Shown: positions 36,622 through 49,678 of the stretch, in pieces
Layout: every line of letters starts with the position of its first letter
Position numbering within the stretch: position 1 is the first letter of the stretch
DNA from: Phytobacter massiliensis JC163
GTDB lineage: Bacteria > Pseudomonadota > Gammaproteobacteria > Enterobacterales > Enterobacteriaceae
DNA: 64,000 nucleotides
NCBI RefSeq assembly: GCF_000321045.1
Contig: NZ_HE578946.1
Location: 679,693 to 743,692 of the forward strand
Reading direction: 5' to 3'
Position numbers and translations under genes: made by a program
The notes under the pieces: generated by a model
What the model was told of the DNA's origin: nothing
The model's database searches: none
What the model saw: the letters and a program-made list of their open reading frames with translations, nothing else

Positions 36622-36837
36622 TTATATTTTCAGGGTGTATATATTTTGTAGGGTTAACTCCCTGGTCTTTAGATGAGCAATAAAATGATCATTGCCAGAA
36701 GTGATTTTAGCATCTTCTTCATTATCAAGATCAATTGGATTGCTTTTTGTTTCGACGATAAGGTGCTGCCGCTCAATTTTCTGAGCGAAATGAATTTTTA
36801 TTTCAGATGTGTAACTGCATCCGAGTTTTCTATTCAA
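36622..36837 (-). pseudogene. Possible C-terminal remnant of a restriction/helicase subunit
   Basis: The 71-residue frame includes HLIVETKSNPIDLDNEEDAK and then ITSGNDHFIAH, resembling the C-terminal nuclease end of type III Res proteins (VETKG, Asp/Leu spacing, KI-cysteine-rich, KHF). The rest of the gene is absent, so it is a fragment. The match is from pattern memory only. Confidence 0.4.
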
Positions 36838-36847
36838 TTGCTATGTA

Positions 36848-37087
36848 GATGAGATTGATTGTAACGCAAATAAAATCCAAGATGAACTCAATAGAGGTAT
36901 TATAAGGCCACAGACGCGTGATACGTTTAATGTTGTTATGAAGCGAAAGTATCAAGATGAAGATATTGAGGCCATCATTCTGGTATGTACAAAGTTGCCC
37001 GTTCTGTTTGCGGGTACGGAGGCACCCGTTAAAGCACTGGATACAGTGTATATCCTCATTGTGACTTCGTTTGAACCACTTAATTAG
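36848..37087 (+). pseudogene. C-terminal remnant of an aspartate racemase
   Basis: In this frame the DNA reads IQDELNRGIIRPQTRDTF then EAIILVCTKLPVLFAG and APVKALDT before a stop. That matches the C-terminal half of aspartate/glutamate racemases, including the second catalytic Cys (V-C-T). The N-terminal half with the first Cys is missing, so it is dead. It is 3' of the bgl operon, on the other strand. Confidence 0.65.
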
Positions 37088-37179
37088 TAAGAAACTTTGA
37101 TGTAGATAACAATAAGGGACGTTATGCTCCGGTCCTGCGAATATTGTAAGCAATACTTTTAATGCGAACTATGTGTATT

Positions 37180-37204
37180 CAGGAACAGTCGATGACTGTC
37201 CCTG
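37180..37204. terminator. Hairpin at the end of the bgl operon
   Basis: CAGGAACAGTC and GACTGTCCCTG form an 11-bp stem (one G-U type mismatch) with a three-base loop, 10 bases after the GH1 gene. It lacks a T tract, so it may be an mRNA-end structure. Confidence 0.45.
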
Positions 37205-37213
37205 AAATAAGTT

Positions 37214-40595
<3,382 letters not shown>

Positions 40596-40639
40596 AGAAA
40601 TACTCTCCAGATTTAGGGCAACAGCTGCCCGTTCACAAA

Positions 40640-40702
40640 CGCCGGTATTAACCGGACACCTTGCTTCCTCTGGGGTTTGCCTGATTTAACAGTAACAAGC
40701 CT
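40640..40702 (-). promoter_or_regulatory. Second ribonucleic antiterminator site plus terminator, bglG-bglF gap
   Basis: On the minus strand, GGCTTGTTACTGTTAAATCA (about 40683-40702) followed by GGCAAACCC fits the RAT consensus for BglG. It overlaps the left arm region of a hairpin (CCGGT / ACCGG and flanking) followed by T-rich bases. BglG binding to RAT should stop the terminator from forming. Confidence 0.78.
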
Positions 40703-40712
40703 AAATGGAATT

Positions 40713-41546
40713 TTACTGACGGCTTAATACGTTGCCGATATGCACCGTCAGGTATAACTTTTCTGAACTGCTCATGGAATGGTTGTAATTTTTCGCCACA
40801 AATTCGCTAATCGCCTGAACACATTCCAGCGTCTTTTCATAACGTTTGGGCATTTGCGCGAACAGTTCTGCATCATCATTATTAAGAATCTCGCCTGCCA
40901 TTACCCTCTGAGCAAAGAATTTTAAATGCGTAACAAATCGCTGATAATTCAGGCTTTGTTCGTCAATACTTATCGCAAACCAGTACTTTACGATATTCTG
41001 GATCTGGAAGATTAGCCGGGTCATCTCCATAACCTGCCCATCCGGGACATTCATGGAGGCATTCACGATATGAAGGGTGATGCTGCAGGCTTCCGCATCC
41101 GGTAACAGTTGCCCGGTACGCGAAGCGATCAACGCCAGAGCCTGCCGTCCGACCAGGTATTCTTTACGGTATAAATGGCGGACCTCCCACTCCAGTGGGT
41201 TCTGAATTTCAAGGCCCTCAGAATAACGCTTAAGTGCAAAGTTCAAATGGTCTGCCAGCGAGACATACAAGGTATCGCTCAGGGGGTATCCAAGAGAGTT
41301 TCTCGCCAGCGTAACGATGTCATCCGTCAACTGAATGATTTCTACCGGCACTTCATTAAGTAAAACCTTAAAGCGATCCGAGACTGATCCTTCTGCCAGA
41401 CTGAAGGTCTTTTCAATGTTTTTTTCATCAACAATATCGCCTACTCTGGCATTAAAGCCCAGACCGCGGCCCGTCAGGATAAACTCAGCTCCGCTTGCAT
41501 CGGAAACGCTGACGACGTTGTTATTAAGTACCTGTTTGATAATCAT
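40713..41546 (-). CDS. bglG: BglG-type transcriptional antiterminator
   Basis: From MIIKQVLNNNVVSVSD (TGGAG site) the product has 277 residues, the same size as BglG. It has an N-terminal RNA-binding CAT domain (GRGLGFNARVGD) and two PTS regulation domains with conserved His in LADHLNFAL, HLYRKEY and HLKFFAQR. It is the first gene of the operon; RAT sites before it and before bglF show autoregulation. Its phosphorylation state, set by BglF and HPr, decides activity. Confidence 0.95.
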   Translation of the reverse strand: MIIKQVLNNNVVSVSDASGAEFILTGRGLGFNARVGDIVDEKNIEKTFSLAEGSVSDRFKVLLNEVPVEIIQLTDDIVTLARNSLGYPLSDTLYVSLADHLNFALKRYSEGLEIQNPLEWEVRHLYRKEYLVGRQALALIASRTGQLLPDAEACSITLHIVNASMNVPDGQVMEMTRLIFQIQNIVKYWFAISIDEQSLNYQRFVTHLKFFAQRVMAGEILNNDDAELFAQMPKRYEKTLECVQAISEFVAKNYNHSMSSSEKLYLTVHIGNVLSRQ

Positions 41547-41560
41547 CGCCAACTCCAGAA

Positions 41561-41644
41561 ACGCAAAACGGGCAAAACATAAGTACAGCCAGGGAAGACC
41601 CCTGTGGCTGCGTTTACGTTTTGCCCGCCGAACGGTAACAAGCT
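41561..41644 (-). promoter_or_regulatory. First RAT site and terminator, upstream of bglG
   Basis: On the minus strand the RAT (CTTGTTACCGTTCGGCGGGC, then AAAACGT, at 41617-41644) matches the consensus. A terminator follows: an outer GGGCAAAAC / GTTTTGCCC arm pair around an inner CAGCCA / TGGCTG stem. The right part of the RAT is the left arm of the hairpin, so the two structures exclude each other. Confidence 0.8.
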
Positions 41645-41798
41645 GTATAATCTCAAGAAGATATAATTCAAACTTATGAACTGTCAAGGAAGCGTAAATT
41701 TATGAGCCCACTTTCATTCAGAAGTGTGATCATTGTTTGATTCTTGCTCCAGTCTGCACTCACTGGGCGATTAACCTAACGGATCCGGCTGCCGTTAA

Positions 41799-42740
41799 TT
41801 ATAAACCGATGGTGTACAGATAAGCAGAAAGTGTAAACATAGAAAGCACTGTTGAAACCAGTACACATTTCGATGTTGTTGATGCCTCGCGACGATAGAA
41901 CTCAGCCAGCATAAATGGTCCTGTACCTGTTGGTAATGCCGCCAGTAACACTGCGGTGTGAACCAGAAGAGGTGACAGGTGAAACACTTTTGTAGCAAAC
42001 CACCATGTTAAAGCTGGTTGAATCAATAACTTAAGTACTACTAATAGCGTTACCGTAAAATTATCATTGTTCGTCTTTTTATCTGACTGACCGGCAAGGA
42101 ATAACCCCAGTGCAATAAGTGCGCAAGGCGACGCGGCTCCACCAAGTAACTTCAGGAACACATTTATTGAGTCCGGCACGGTTAATCCCGACAGCGGAAT
42201 ACATATGGCGATAGCCGGAGATACGAGTAACGGATTTTTAATCAAGGACTTCGCTACACGCGTAAAAATGATGCGCCGTTTCACTTCACCCTGCAGCCCG
42301 GTTTCGATAATGATAATACCAATACCAAACAGCACAGAGACGGTCAAAATTGTGGCGATGAGTGTGGGTGCTAGGGCTTCATGGCCTAAAAAAACGATGA
42401 CAAGAGGGAAACCGATAAACCCTGTATTAGCATAACCCGCGTTCAGTGCATCGATAGCTGCATCTACAAGGTGGCGGGTGCGTCTCAGCTGAACAAATAA
42501 GGTCAGGAAAAACACCACCATCATCCCTATCGAAAAGGCACTGATAAACGCAGGCTGAGCCAGATCTGCCCACATTGCATTGGCAATGATATCGAAAAGC
42601 AAAGCAGGTAACGCCAGGTATACAACAAAGCGGTTAAGTTCAGTCAGGGCTGTTTCGCCCAATATTTTTAGCTTACGAGCTAGCCAGCCAACCAGGATGA
42701 GAGCAAATACAGGCAGGACAACGTTTAAAGTGGATAACAT
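41799..42740 (-). CDS. AEC family (auxin efflux carrier-like) transporter
   Basis: The 313-residue membrane protein has about ten hydrophobic segments in two repeated halves (LNVVLPVFALILVGWLARK, later FLKLLGGAASPCALIALGLFL). AEC members move dicarboxylates such as malate and malonate. The substrate is not predictable here. It is divergent from a LysR gene that starts 100 bases away, the probable regulator. It lies upstream of bglG on the same strand but is a separate unit. Confidence 0.85.
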   Translation of the reverse strand: MLSTLNVVLPVFALILVGWLARKLKILGETALTELNRFVVYLALPALLFDIIANAMWADLAQPAFISAFSIGMMVVFFLTLFVQLRRTRHLVDAAIDALNAGYANTGFIGFPLVIVFLGHEALAPTLIATILTVSVLFGIGIIIIETGLQGEVKRRIIFTRVAKSLIKNPLLVSPAIAICIPLSGLTVPDSINVFLKLLGGAASPCALIALGLFLAGQSDKKTNNDNFTVTLLVVLKLLIQPALTWWFATKVFHLSPLLVHTAVLLAALPTGTGPFMLAEFYRREASTTSKCVLVSTVLSMFTLSAYLYTIGL

Positions 42741-42839
42741 GTACGGAACTCAAAAGAGAAAAAAGCTACTCTAGAGATATTGACCTATATATTCCAATGC
42801 CTTTTTATATTGTTATCCATGCAAAAAAGGTATGAACAG

Positions 42840-43723
42840 ATGTCCGATTTTAGACAGTTGAACTATTTCTTGACCCTTGCCGAATGTCTCAACTACGGCA
42901 AGGCAGCAAAAGTACTTAACATTTCGCAGCCACCTTTAAGTAGACAGATTGCTTCACTGGAGCATCAACTCGGTGTGAAGTTATTTAATCGCCATCACTA
43001 TGGTGTCTCACTGACTGAAGCCGGCAGGATGTTCTACGCCGATACCCGTGCGGTCGTCAGTGCGTATGAACTTGCCTGCCGAAATGTCAGAAAAATGGCT
43101 ACTGGCGAAAAGGGTAAGCTGTCAGTAGGTTTTATGATGCACGCTGCGTACTCTACACTTCCTGAACTCACTAAACAGGTGATTACGCAATTCCCCGATT
43201 TACATCTTATATTGCAGGAAGTCACACCGGCTACCCTGGTCGATGCCGTGCTGGAAGCAAAATATGATGTAGGTCTGGTTTTCAATCCGGGGCCGGTTCG
43301 TTTACTACAATGTCTAACATTGCATCGTGAAAACTTGTGCCTGGCAGTCAATGAAACTCACTCTCTTGCAGATGAAAAAAAGGTTGGCGTTGATCGATTA
43401 AAAAACGAGCCAATTATCGCTACTCCACACTCGGTTGCACCAGTATTAAGAGATATGATCGATCTTTACTTGCGCCAAGGGGGAATCGAGCCTTATTACC
43501 GACTAGAAACGCAGTTACAACAGACTATTATCAGCCTGGTTGCTGAAGGCATTGGTGTGGCAATTGTTCCAGAATCAGTAAAAAATTACATTATGCTGGC
43601 GTAAAATATCTTGAACTTGAGCAGAGCCCAGCTATAGAACAGGTTATCATCTGGCATCAAGATAACAGTAATCCAGCCCTGAATTCTTTTACACGTCTGG
43701 CCAGAGCGATAGCTGAAAGATAG
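42840..43723 (+). pseudogene. LysR-family regulator, frameshifted near its C terminus
   Basis: From MSDFRQLNYFLTLAECLNYG the frame covers the helix-turn-helix (GKAAKVLNISQPPLSRQIA) and most of the effector domain, then stops after VPESVKNYIMLA. Adding one base to the run of six A (43580-43585) continues as KKLHYAGVKYLELEQ and ends AIAER at 43723, giving about 294 residues, a typical length. Without it the last beta-strand and helix of the effector domain are missing. It faces the AEC transporter. An earlier Met 21 bases upstream is possible. Confidence 0.78.
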
Positions 43724-43957
43724 CTACCTCAACTCTACGTGAGACTTCTTTTTAAATCTTTCGGAAATGATTCAGAGAGGTTTCATAGAGCTGGATCGAT
43801 CCAATGTGAATAGACTAACTAAGTAGATCTGCCATATTTTTAACCTATATTCTTACCATAATTATCGCTCAATGCACCTCAACGGTGCGTAATGAGATAT
43901 TCTGCACGCTCGTAATGGATGATCTACATAATATCGCTGCATTTTTTTATGCTGTTA
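43724..43957. other. Gap between convergent LysR genes
   Basis: No gene or clear terminator seen; the stretch is AT-rich. Confidence 0.35.
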
Positions 43958-44857
43958 TTATTCATTAATTATACTTCGTACCCATTCAGTTAATGCCTTA
44001 ACGCCCGGCCTTGAACGGTTCTCGCGAGGCATTATCAAATCATATCCGCGCTTAGCCTGCACCTCTTTGTTAAACGGAATGGTAAGTTTTCCCTCAGCAA
44101 TGTACTTTTTAACCAGTTGTTTTCTACCCATCGCTATACCGCTCCCTGTAAGAGCTGCTTCAATCGACATATGGCAGTTATTGAAGCTCATGAAGTTTTT
44201 TTCAAGAGGTAGCTCAGTTTGGGTTGCGGAACACCATTCTCGCCATTCGGAGAATGTATCCTGCGAATCAACGGATTCAGAAGCATGAATAAACCGTACT
44301 TTTTCAAACCAATTGTTATCCTGTCTGATTCGTTGACTTAGAGCAGGGGTGCAAACGGGTACCAGCCACTCATCAGCAAGCCGCTCGCAATAAAGATCAG
44401 GATATTTTTGCATGCCGTAGTAGATTGCTATATCCACACGTTCATGGTTGAAATTAATCAGTCCAGCACGAACTCGAAAATTGATATTGAGATTTGGCCA
44501 ACGCAGGGCGAATTCTTCCAGACGGGGCATTAGCCAGATAAAGGAAAATGTTGGTGGTAATCCTACCGATAACGTTCCGCGTAGCCCTTGCACGCGGATG
44601 TCTTCGATTTCGTCATCAATGCGCTTTAGTGAAGACGACAAAATGCCCAGCAACCGAGCACCTTCGTTCGTCAACTGCAATTTACGCGTCAAGCGAATAA
44701 ACAACCGAAATCCTAGCATCTCTTCAAGATGACGTATGCGCTGGCTGACTGCTCCTTGGGTAAGGTTCAGGATATTAGCCGCCCTGGTGAAACTCATATG
44801 AAGTGCCGCGCATTCAAACGTATGCAGTAGTGCCAGTATGTTTTGTTGTGCCAACAT
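43958..44857 (-). CDS. LysR-family regulator (GcvA-like)
   Basis: The complete 299-residue protein has the HTH LSFTRAANILNLTQGAVSQRI (MSFTRAAN...) and the GcvA-type effector domain (IYYGMQKYPDLYCERL). It is divergent from the GH4 gene, 130 bases apart, and likely senses a phosphosugar or related ligand and controls celF-like expression. Confidence 0.85.
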   Translation of the reverse strand: MLAQQNILALLHTFECAALHMSFTRAANILNLTQGAVSQRIRHLEEMLGFRLFIRLTRKLQLTNEGARLLGILSSSLKRIDDEIEDIRVQGLRGTLSVGLPPTFSFIWLMPRLEEFALRWPNLNINFRVRAGLINFNHERVDIAIYYGMQKYPDLYCERLADEWLVPVCTPALSQRIRQDNNWFEKVRFIHASESVDSQDTFSEWREWCSATQTELPLEKNFMSFNNCHMSIEAALTGSGIAMGRKQLVKKYIAEGKLTIPFNKEVQAKRGYDLIMPRENRSRPGVKALTEWVRSIINE

Positions 44858-44988
44858 AGGCCTTTAGTACCTTTAATCGTCTTTACGCATTAATCCACCT
44901 AATGGATACCCTCTTAAAGATCGTTTGTCAATTACTAATGAACGGCCTTAAATGGCACCGTTAATACTCATTTAAAAGAGGTGACCCT

Positions 44989-46308
44989 ATGGAAGGTTTG
45001 AAGATTGTTGTTATAGGTGCTGGCTCAAGTTATACCCCTGAGCTGATGGAGGGAATTATTAAACGCCAGCATGAGTTCCCGGTGCGTGAAATTTGGCTGG
45101 TCGATATTGAAGACGGGCGCGAAAAAATGGCCATCATCGCTGGGCTGACACGCAGAATGTTGGAAAAAAATGGTCTCGATATTACCGTCCATGAAACGCT
45201 GGATCGCCAGAAGGCGCTGGCTGGGGCTAACTTTGTTTGTTCGCAATTCAGGGCTGGGTGCCTGGAAGCGCGCATAAGCGATGAGCGTATTTCATTAAAA
45301 TATAACATGATTGGTCAGGAAACTAACGGACTGGGCGGTTTTGCTAATGCCTGCCGAACTATTCCAATTGCACTGGAAATCGCAGCCGAGATGGAAAAAC
45401 TTTGTCCAGACGCATGGTTGCTGAACTTTACAAATCCTTCAGGCATGGTTACGGAAGCGATACTTAAGCATTCCTCGGTGAAAACAGTGGGATTGTGTAA
45501 TGTGCCGGTAATTATGCAGAAAGGTATTGCCGGTATGTTCGGCGTAGAGGATATCAACGAATTTATCATGCAGGTTGCGGGGCTGAACCACTTTATTTTT
45601 GCCCGACATGTCTGGTTTAAAGGGAAAGATATTATTCCGGACATAATCAGCAATATTGAGCAGGGAAATGATCCACTTATTCCGAAAAACATCCCTCCGT
45701 TTAAATGGCCAGCAGGAATGCTCAAAAACATGAGGATGCTTCCATGTCCTTATCATCGTTACTACTATATGAGTGATGATATGTATCGCCAGGAACTCAG
45801 TGAAGCAAAAGGAGAAGGTACGCGTGGTGAAGTGGTGAAGCAACTCGAAAAAGAGCTTTTTGATATTTACCGCAATCCAGAACTTGCTGAAAAACCCAAA
45901 GCTCTTGAGGGCCGCGGCGGGCAATTTTACTCCGATGCCGCCTGCGAATTAATGAGCGCAATTTACAATGATAAACGTATCATTATGCACGTTAATACGC
46001 GTAACAATGGCGCTATATCAGGTCTTCCTGATAATTGTGCGGTAGAAGTGAGTTCGATGATCACCAGCTCAGGTCCAATACCGCTCAATGTCGAACCTTT
46101 CCCGGACGATATTATGTGCCAAATTCAGCTGATGAAAACTTTTGAGCAGTTGACTATTGAAGCAGCCGTGACCGGAGACCGACATACAGCATGGCGCGGA
46201 TTAGTAATAAATCCGTTAATCAAGAGCGGAGCATCCCTTGAAAAAGCATTGGATGAAGTTATTGTACATAACCGCGCGTTGATGCCTGCATTCCACACAT
46301 CTAATTAA
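44989..46308 (+). CDS. 6-phospho-beta-glucosidase, GH4 (CelF/ChbF-like)
   Basis: The 439-residue GH4 enzyme uses NAD+ and Mn2+ in a redox mechanism to cleave 6-phospho-glucosides. It begins VVIGAGSSYTPELMEG (NAD-binding), has NGLGGFANACRTI, the metal-ligand Cys in GLCNVP and His in LNHFIF, and NNGAISGLPDNCAVEV near residue 350. A GAGGTGACC ribosome site precedes the start. No PTS gene is in this unit, so the sugar must be supplied by another transporter, possibly BglF. Confidence 0.9.
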   Translation: MEGLKIVVIGAGSSYTPELMEGIIKRQHEFPVREIWLVDIEDGREKMAIIAGLTRRMLEKNGLDITVHETLDRQKALAGANFVCSQFRAGCLEARISDERISLKYNMIGQETNGLGGFANACRTIPIALEIAAEMEKLCPDAWLLNFTNPSGMVTEAILKHSSVKTVGLCNVPVIMQKGIAGMFGVEDINEFIMQVAGLNHFIFARHVWFKGKDIIPDIISNIEQGNDPLIPKNIPPFKWPAGMLKNMRMLPCPYHRYYYMSDDMYRQELSEAKGEGTRGEVVKQLEKELFDIYRNPELAEKPKALEGRGGQFYSDAACELMSAIYNDKRIIMHVNTRNNGAISGLPDNCAVEVSSMITSSGPIPLNVEPFPDDIMCQIQLMKTFEQLTIEAAVTGDRHTAWRGLVINPLIKSGASLEKALDEVIVHNRALMPAFHTSN

Positions 46309-46326
46309 AATTGAAATAATTGACTC

Positions 46327-46353
46327 AAAAGGCTATCTATTGATGGCCTTTTT
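46327..46353 (+). terminator. Terminator after the GH4 gene
   Basis: AAAAGGC and GCCTTTT (with TATCTATTGATG between) form a stem followed by further T residues, about 20 bases after the stop. Confidence 0.7.
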
Positions 46354-46954
46354 CTATTGCATTAAATAAAGGCAAGTATGGGCTTAGAGAGGAAGTATGT
46401 GAATCACCCTCGACAGCAATACTTTGTTCTTTAACAGTAGATTTAATATAAGAAATATTATCCCAACTAAGTCATTGGTTTTAAGTCAAACATTAAAAAA
46501 CATGACTTTGACTGTTTATCTCCAGGGATCATGCGTTGCAGTGTCCTGAGACTGGCCAAGTAAACGGATCATCGTGACCACAGAATGTGATGACACAAAA
46601 CAGATCCTGTACTGTTCCAACGGTAGTGAGGAGATATCCTCTCCATGCTCTGTTTCGATTTCTTGTATTACCTGCACATCAAACACCGCCGCTACCTACC
46701 TGATCACGTGACGCACGTTCCGTCAGCGGCATCAATAATGATGAATTCAGAACGGGTTGGGCTCGTCTCAGAAATACGTACTTCCCTGATCATTATGTAT
46801 GGGTTGTTTTCGCATGCTTTTAACAGCGATACAGTCTATGTTAAGGAACAGATCCTTTAAGGAAATACCAACAGGACTTCCCTTTTTGCCATTCAACTGT
46901 ACGCTGCAGGGCCTTGTATTAAGTACTTAAACCTACTGCCTGCCACAAACCCGT
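46354..46954. other. Gene-poor stretch
   Basis: A 71-residue plus-strand frame (46645-46860) has a slightly helical ending but no ribosome site or family; I do not call it. No RNA gene, mobile element or repeat was recognised in the rest. Confidence 0.35.
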
Positions 46955-47164
46955 TCAGTGTGTTAATTTTGCAGTCATATGCACTCTGTTGCCGCTGTAT
47001 GCTTCAGTGATGGAATATTCTGCTCCGGCTTCTTTTGCTTTTGCTGCGATCTTTGCATGGGCTTCATCGAGCGTACTGCCTGTTGCGGTGACAGACTGTG
47101 CAAAGCTGGTTAACGAAACCAGTGAAAGAGCAGTGATGATAAAAAATTTATTAATGGCTTTCAT
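46955..47164 (-). CDS. BhsA/McbA-like small secreted protein (DUF1471)
   Basis: The 69-residue protein has a signal peptide (MKAINKFFIITALSLVSLTS, cut near FA) and the DUF1471 core SVTATGSTLDEAHAKIAAKA, ending TEAYSGNRVHMTAKL. This family includes YhcN, BhsA and McbA, which respond to acid, oxidants or biofilm cues. Complete and likely functional. A ribosome site GAGGAAATATC precedes it. Confidence 0.85.
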   Translation of the reverse strand: MKAINKFFIITALSLVSLTSFAQSVTATGSTLDEAHAKIAAKAKEAGAEYSITEAYSGNRVHMTAKLTH

Positions 47165-47339
47165 GATATTTCCTCAGTTATTTAATAACACTTTGCTAAG
47201 TTAAGATACAAATGTGACGGGTTAAAAATAACCCATGGTAATTTCATTTATGTGCTTCAGTTTAATGAGATGGTTTAATAACGCTATCGTCTATGAAATT
47301 AAACAATTGCTTTATCTTCCTCATTGCTTTTAACGATAA

Positions 47340-47672
47340 CTATTTTTCAGTAGTTAAGTAATCATTCAGTTTTTCTTCTATCTGTTTTTTGGGCAAAGCA
47401 CCACCAAATTCCAGAACGATCTCCCCTTTATTAAATACTTTGAAGGAGGGTATCGAGCGAATACCATAGATGCTGGCCAGTTCGACATTTTCATCGATAT
47501 TGACCTTCACAACTTTCAGCCGGGTTTCATGCTCACCTGAAAGTTGTTCGATGGTTGGTGCGACTGAGACACAGGGTGGACACCATGGCGCCCAGAAATC
47601 CACCAAAACAGGAAGGTTGTTGTTCAGTACTTCCTGTGAAAACGTCTCTTTATTAACACTCTTGACTGACAT
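47340..47672 (-). CDS. Thioredoxin-like protein with CPPC active site
   Basis: From MSVKSVNKETFSQEVL (AGAGG site) the protein has 110 residues. It has the thioredoxin core LVDFWAPWCPPCVSVAP, the cis-Pro in IPSF, and GIRS. The active site is CPPC rather than CGPC, which should change redox potential. It is cytoplasmic. A LysR gene lies divergent 160 bases away. Confidence 0.88.
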   Translation of the reverse strand: MSVKSVNKETFSQEVLNNNLPVLVDFWAPWCPPCVSVAPTIEQLSGEHETRLKVVKVNIDENVELASIYGIRSIPSFKVFNKGEIVLEFGGALPKKQIEEKLNDYLTTEK

Positions 47673-47835
47673 AGGATACCTCTCGCAATGCTCTTGAATG
47701 ACTGCATTGTAGGTTGCAAGACAGGAAGAGTTAATTCGCAATAACGAATCAATATTAATTCTATTTCTGCATTAATTGATGGTATGGTTTATCTGCTATG
47801 GCGGTGTTTTTTGATGTTATTATTGAGGTTGTTAG

Positions 47836-48741
47836 ATGGATATCAAAGCATTACGTTATTTTTTGCAAGTCGCAGAGACCCTCAGTTTTAATCGCGCCTC
47901 TGAACGGCTCAACATATCACAGCCCGTAGTGACACGTGTTATCGCCCAACTCGAACATGAGATTGGCACCAGGCTTTTTGACAGAACCACCCGCCGCGTT
48001 TCATTGACACCCGCAGGAACTGTTCTGCTTAATGAAGTCCGGCCTCTTATCGCACATGTTGAGTCTGTCCAGCAGACGGTTCGTCATGTTGTGGCTGAAC
48101 AAAGCGGTAAATTCACGGTGGGATATACCACTCTGGCTATGCAGACGGTCACTCCTGATTTACTGCGACTTTTCAGCGAGAAGTATCCTGAAATTGAGTT
48201 GGACGTCAGGGAAATGACCACCCATGCTCAGGTCGAAGCGCTGCTGTCAGCCGAAATTGATGTAGGCTTCGTATTAACGCCGGTTGAAGATGAGGCGCTG
48301 ACAGTCATTCCGCTGCATAAAGAGCGACTCAGATTAGCCGTATCCAGCCGTCACCCGCAAGCCGCTCTGGCAGGAAAAAATAAACCGCTTCCGTTGGCTG
48401 CTTTTGCAAATGAGGAGTTTATTATCCCCTGCAAAGAGCAGTTCCCTGCCGTTTATGATGAAATTATCCGACTTTGTGAGGAGGCAGGATTTCGTCCCCG
48501 CCTGCGTTCATGTGGAGAAAACCAGACGTGTGTCGGACTGGCACGAGCTGGTCTTGGCGTAGTATTCGTCTCTGGCAGAACAGAGGATATTCCTTCAGAA
48601 GGGTTAGAATTTGTTGAAATAGCAGCACCGATACCTGAATTAGAAATTGCAGTTGTCTGGCGGACACGTGATCCCTCCGTACTATTACAGCCATTCAGGG
48701 TGTTGGCAGAAATAACCATAGAAAACGGAAGCATAGATTGA
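47836..48741 (+). CDS. LysR-family regulator
   Basis: The complete 301-residue protein has the HTH FNRASERLNISQPVVTRVIA and a full effector domain. It is divergent from the thioredoxin gene and convergent with the DsbA-like gene, so it may sense oxidants or electrophiles and control the redox cluster. Cys in FIIPCKEQ, ICLCEEA-like and SCGENQTC positions could serve as redox sensors but this is inference. Confidence 0.85.
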   Translation: MDIKALRYFLQVAETLSFNRASERLNISQPVVTRVIAQLEHEIGTRLFDRTTRRVSLTPAGTVLLNEVRPLIAHVESVQQTVRHVVAEQSGKFTVGYTTLAMQTVTPDLLRLFSEKYPEIELDVREMTTHAQVEALLSAEIDVGFVLTPVEDEALTVIPLHKERLRLAVSSRHPQAALAGKNKPLPLAAFANEEFIIPCKEQFPAVYDEIIRLCEEAGFRPRLRSCGENQTCVGLARAGLGVVFVSGRTEDIPSEGLEFVEIAAPIPELEIAVVWRTRDPSVLLQPFRVLAEITIENGSID

Positions 48742-48911
48742 ATTTATGTTTAGAAATCGAATTATCGTGAATGCCTGAAGATGCCCGCAAAATAACCGGG
48801 AAACAGGGGCAAAGTGAAAAAATTAATTGGCGAATTTAAGCTGACTTCCGGAACAATTTCAGACTGAAGATTACTGACGGAAGCCAGGTTAGCCACGAAT
48901 GCCTGTAGACA

Positions 48912-49610
48912 TTATTTACAACCATCTATTCCGCAGACCATCCCCTCCATGAACATGGACTCATCTTTGGTTTCTTCCCAGACTTGTCTCAAGGCGCTCA
49001 AAAAATTCGCGGCTGGCTGTGCGCCACTGATTGCATATTTATTATTGATCACAAATAGAGGTACGCCACTTGCACCTATCGCACGAGCCTTTGCCTCATC
49101 GTCATCAACAGAATCCCTGAATACAGGGTTTTCAAGGGCACTTTCAGCCTGAGACTCTGTCATACCGGCTTCAATTGCCAGAGCAATCAATACATCCCTG
49201 TCAAAAATAGAACGCCCTTCAGTTGTGGCCGCAGAGAACAACTTTTCTGACATCTGTGTTCCGAGCCCTGCCTCACGCGCAGCAGCTGCAAGGGTATGCG
49301 CTTCACGTGTATCGCCAAAAAGCATAGTGTCAAAGTTATAGATCAATCCCTCTGATTTCCCCGTGCTTTCAATCTGGTTCATCATTAACTCTGCGCCATG
49401 CTCACCACCAAACTTCTGATACAAAGCCGATCTGAATGGAATAGGGGGGTGGTCATTTGCAATACGATAGCTGTGATGACGTACATCGACCTGTTTAGAA
49501 TATTCAAACTCTTCCAGACCCTTTTCAAATCTTTTTTTAGCGATCCAGCACCACGGACATACATAATCAGACCAGACATCTACTGAGATTCGGGGCATTA
49601 ATGATTTCAT
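48912..49610 (-). CDS. DsbA/FrnE-type thiol-disulfide oxidoreductase
   Basis: The 232-residue protein matches the FrnE group: ISVDVWSDYVCPWCWIAKKR with CPWC at the start, a helical insertion, and GASGVPLFVINNKYAISGAQ with the cis-Pro. It lacks a signal peptide, so it acts in the cytoplasm. An alternative start is the second Met (MPRISV). It is upstream of nothing on its strand; the OYE gene lies behind it. Confidence 0.88.
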   Translation of the reverse strand: MKSLMPRISVDVWSDYVCPWCWIAKKRFEKGLEEFEYSKQVDVRHHSYRIANDHPPIPFRSALYQKFGGEHGAELMMNQIESTGKSEGLIYNFDTMLFGDTREAHTLAAAAREAGLGTQMSEKLFSAATTEGRSIFDRDVLIALAIEAGMTESQAESALENPVFRDSVDDDEAKARAIGASGVPLFVINNKYAISGAQPAANFLSALRQVWEETKDESMFMEGMVCGIDGCK

Positions 49611-49678
49611 TTTGTACTCTGAAGATATATGACAGGTAAAGTAAAATGCCCGGATTTATATTATCCGGGCCGACTTAA

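Noticed and set aside
36830..37153. 107-codon minus-strand frame
   Set aside because: It is antisense to the aspartate racemase remnant, which gives the better explanation of the DNA.
46645..46860. 71-codon plus-strand frame after the GH4 gene
   Set aside because: No ribosome site or recognised domain; possible remnant only, not called as a gene.
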